Positions 6,694 to 8,468 of a stretch of DNA of 8,468 bases are shown one piece after another; within the stretch, counting starts at the first letter, position 1; each line of letters starts with the position of its first letter. Where the stretch lies: assembly GCA_007123195.1 (NCBI GenBank), contig SKLO01000202.1, forward strand, positions 1-8,468, written 5' to 3'. The notes beneath the pieces were generated by a model. That model searched no databases, was not told the origin of the DNA, and saw nothing but the letters and a program-made list of their open reading frames with translations. Both the position numbers and the translations under genes were made by a program. The stretch comes from Verrucomicrobiales bacterium (GTDB lineage: Bacteria > Verrucomicrobiota > Verrucomicrobiia > Verrucomicrobiales > SKLO01).

Positions 6694-8468
6694 ATGATCG
6701 CTTATCGCAAGAGCCAACAAGGAAAACTCAACACCGACAAGGCCGGCAACGTCTGCGTCGCCGGCATCGGCGGCGCCGGTTGCAACGTGCTCGACCGGAT
6801 GGCGCTGGAGGGCATGCCCAACGCCGACCTGGTGGCGGTCAACTGCGACGTGAGGGCGCTGCAAAACTCGATGTGCCCGCGCCAGATCCAGCTTGGCGCC
6901 CAGCTCACCCGGGGGCTCGGCACCGGCGGCGACCCCGAACTCGGACGCGAGGCCGCGGTCAGCAGCGAGACCGAACTGCGGGAATTGTTTGAAAATCGCG
7001 ACATGGTGTTCATCTGTGCCGGTCTTGGCGGCGGCACCGGCTCGGGCGCCACGCCGCATCTGGTCAAGACCGCCCGCGACTGCGGCGCGTTCGTGGTCGT
7101 GTTCGCCACCATGCCGTTCTCCTTCGAGGGCCGCCGGCGCCTCAGCCAGGCCATCGATGCACTGGAGGAACTGCGCCGCCTCGCCGACGTGCTGATCGTG
7201 TTCGAAAACGACCGCATGGGCGAACTGGCCCTCAACAAGCAGGGCATCCAGCAGGCCTTCGCCGCCGCCGACACCATCATCAGCCAGAGCATCCGCTCGA
7301 TCCACACCCTGGTGCGCCAGCCGGGCCTGATCCAGATCGGCATGGACGACCTGATGAGCGCCCTGCGCAACGACGACGCCCGCTGCCTGTTCGGCTACGG
7401 CGATGCCAAGGGCGAAAACCGCGCCCACGAGGCCCTCAAGCGCGCCCTCAAGAGCCCTCTGCTCCACCAAAACGAGCTGCTGGAACAAACCGCCACCATT
7501 CTGGTCCACATCGCCGGCGGCGAGGATCTCACCCTGTTCGAAGTGGAATTGTTGATGCGGGAACTGGGGAAACAAGTCCCCGACAACGCCCACATCCTGT
7601 TCGGCACCGCCATCGACCCCAAGCTCGGCGACCTGCTCAGCGTGTCGCTCATCAGCTCCATCTCGGCCAACCCGGCCGCCAGCGAACCCGTCGCAGCGCC
7701 AGCCGACGAAACGATCGCTGCCAGCCACGCCGGGGCCACCACGGAGGAGGATCCGGATGCGGACGCGGACACCCGCATCAACGCCCCCGCGCCTCCGGCC
7801 GCCGAAGCCGCGTCGCCTGCGGGCGGCGACACCATCGATCCGGACGACCAGCCGCAGGCTGGCTCGCCGCAGCCGCCCACGCCCCCCGAGGTTCAGCCCC
7901 CGGTCCGCGAAGCCGACGCCGCAGAGCCTGATCCGGCACCAGGGGCAGCCGTGTCCACGCCTTCACCGGCCGCAACCCCGAAGCCCCAGCCCCAGGCCGA
8001 GACCATGGAATTGCTCGGTCTCGACGACCCGCCGGCCCCGGCCGACGCCGAATCCCGCCAACCCGGGCACGAACCGGCCACCGCCCAAGCCGAGGACGAC
8101 AGCCCGCCCCCCAAGCCCGCGGCTGCGGAATCCACCGCCGCCGTTCCAACCCCTTCCGAACCGGTCCCATCGACACATCCCGGGCCGGCTACCGCGTCCA
8201 CCGCCAATGACCCCGCCCCGCCGGCGTCGCTGGCGCTCAAGTCGCTTGTATCGATCAAACCGGCCCACTCCGGCCCGGTCCCGGTCAATTCACTGGCCGG
8301 CGTCGGCAGCTCAGGCACACAGGGAACGGCGCGCTCGTTCGATCCCTCGCCCGCGCCGAGCCGGGCGCCAAGCGCGACCCCGTTCGGCCGCCGCTTGCCC
8401 GACTTCGGTTCGCCGCTCACCCAGAGCGCGCCCGCCTTGCCCCGCGAACCCAAGGTCTCGCTGCTCAA
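6694..8468 (+). CDS. ftsZ: Cell division GTPase FtsZ with divergent T7 loop and very long linker, 3' truncated
   Basis: FtsZ is the tubulin homologue that polymerises with GTP into the division ring. 591 codons are visible with no stop, so the protein continues past the window. Residues 1-324 are the globular core: VCVAGIGGAGCN (20-31), VNCD T3 region, TRGLGTGGDPELGREA, G-box GLGGGTGSGATP (110-121), PFSFEGRRR, FENDRM, the QAFAAADTII helix and the C-terminal sheet ending LGDLLSVSLISSI. The GTP-binding side is intact. The T7 synergy loop, normally GLxNxDxxD, reads GLIQIGMDDL (211-220): Asn to Gln, first catalytic Asp to Gly, last Asp kept as D219. From residue 325 a Pro/Ala-rich, presumably disordered linker runs to the edge; the conserved C-terminal peptide that binds FtsA would be beyond it. 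The ATG at 6694 leaves a normal short N-terminal tail. Family and position after ftsA make the call near certain; the altered loop raises doubts about normal GTPase kinetics. Confidence 0.96.
   Translation, partial: MIAYRKSQQGKLNTDKAGNVCVAGIGGAGCNVLDRMALEGMPNADLVAVNCDVRALQNSMCPRQIQLGAQLTRGLGTGGDPELGREAAVSSETELRELFENRDMVFICAGLGGGTGSGATPHLVKTARDCGAFVVVFATMPFSFEGRRRLSQAIDALEELRRLADVLIVFENDRMGELALNKQGIQQAFAAADTIISQSIRSIHTLVRQPGLIQIGMDDLMSALRNDDARCLFGYGDAKGENRAHEALKRALKSPLLHQNELLEQTATILVHIAGGEDLTLFEVELLMRELGKQVPDNAHILFGTAIDPKLGDLLSVSLISSISANPAASEPVAAPADETIAASHAGATTEEDPDADADTRINAPAPPAAEAASPAGGDTIDPDDQPQAGSPQPPTPPEVQPPVREADAAEPDPAPGAAVSTPSPAATPKPQPQAETMELLGLDDPPAPADAESRQPGHEPATAQAEDDSPPPKPAAAESTAAVPTPSEPVPSTHPGPATASTANDPAPPASLALKSLVSIKPAHSGPVPVNSLAGVGSSGTQGTARSFDPSPAPSRAPSATPFGRRLPDFGSPLTQSAPALPREPKVSLL
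7330..7356 (+). other. FtsZ T7 (synergy) loop lacking the canonical Asn and first Asp
   Basis: Encodes I213-Q214-I215-G216-M217-D218-D219-L220-M221 between the conserved QPGL and helix H8. Aligned by eye with E. coli RPGLMNVDFADVRT and B. subtilis TPGLINLDFADVKT, Q214 replaces N207, G216 replaces D209, and D219 matches D212 (E. coli numbering). The alignment is ungapped and anchored by PGL on the left and by the hydrophobic residue after the final Asp on the right. D218 sits in the position normally held by Ala. Confidence 0.85.
7666..8468 (+). other. FtsZ C-terminal linker, at least 267 residues, low complexity
   Basis: Residues 325-591. By my hand count about 110 of 267 are Ala or Pro. Residues 325-510 carry about 32 acidic and 5 Lys/Arg; residues 511-591 carry 3 acidic and 8 Lys/Arg, so charge is segregated along the linker. 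An island of hydrophobic and acidic residues, ETMELLGLDDP (436-446), stands out inside it. Many FtsZ linkers are about 50 residues; long ones are known in alphaproteobacteria. The linker connects the polymerising core to the C-terminal peptide and affects filament spacing and dynamics. Confidence 0.85.

Noticed and set aside
5971..7728. A 585-codon open frame on the minus strand, antisense to ftsA and ftsZ
   Set aside because: It lies opposite two clear conserved genes; long antisense frames are expected in DNA with GC-rich third codon positions. Its translation is Ala/Gly/Val/Asp-rich with no recognisable domain.
7984..7999. 16-base match between the FtsZ linker and the ftsQ N-terminal tail (4465-4482 region), both encoding PQPQA
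   Set aside because: Low-complexity Pro/Gln codons in a C-rich genome readily give such matches; no longer homology surrounds it.
7893..8468. Minus-strand open frames opposite the FtsZ linker
   Set aside because: They encode Gly/Ala/Ser-rich low-complexity sequence that is the complement of the Pro/Ala-rich linker; the plus frame is continuous with the FtsZ core.
1..8468. A defence system, CRISPR array, prophage or other mobile island built around the SNF2 ATPase
   Set aside because: SNF2 ATPases occur in some defence islands, but here there is no nuclease, methyltransferase, integrase or repeat array, and the neighbours are housekeeping division genes with matching composition.

Overview
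The window is GC-rich (estimated by eye at close to 70% G+C) bacterial chromosomal DNA with no mobile elements, RNA genes or CRISPR arrays that I can see. It carries the core cell-division genes ftsQ, ftsA and ftsZ, next to a glycosyltransferase gene and a large SWI2/SNF2-type ATPase gene. FtsQ plus an FtsA with a C-terminal membrane-targeting helix suggests a peptidoglycan-dividing, probably Gram-negative bacterium. The high GC, the lack of Shine-Dalgarno sequences, the very long FtsZ linker and the SWIM-SNF2 protein would fit the Verrucomicrobiota/PVC group. That placement is an impression and was not tested phylogenetically.

Layout. Positions 3-3299 (+): the 3' part of a SWIM zinc-finger SNF2 ATPase gene whose 5' end lies outside the window. 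Positions 3303-4106 (-): a family 2 glycosyltransferase of the polyprenyl-phosphate sugar synthase type, convergent with the SNF2 gene and only 3 bp from it. Positions 4107-4340: a divergent intergenic region with the only clearly AT-rich island in the window (about 4271-4330), the likely promoter region. Positions 4341-5348, 5413-6654 and 6694-8468 (+): ftsQ, ftsA and ftsZ, an apparent operon with gaps of 64 and 39 bp. ftsZ runs off the right edge.

How the genes work together. FtsZ makes the cytokinetic ring, FtsA tethers FtsZ polymers to the inner membrane, and FtsQ is the membrane-anchored POTRA-domain hub of the divisome. The peptidoglycan precursor genes (mur/ddl) that normally precede ftsQ are absent here; ftsQ appears to start its own unit. 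The glycosyltransferase and SNF2 genes have no obvious functional tie to division.

The most notable observation is in FtsZ. The GTP-binding half looks canonical (GGGTGSG, FSFEGRRR, NDR). The catalytic T7 (synergy) loop is not: the usual N-x-D-x-x-D reads Q-I-G-M-D-D, so the Asn and the first Asp are lost and only the last Asp remains. The same protein has at least 267 residues of Pro/Ala-rich, charge-segregated C-terminal linker with no stop reached. Secondary observations are ftsQ start and stop codons lying in inverted-repeat loops and an absence of Shine-Dalgarno motifs before all four visible starts.
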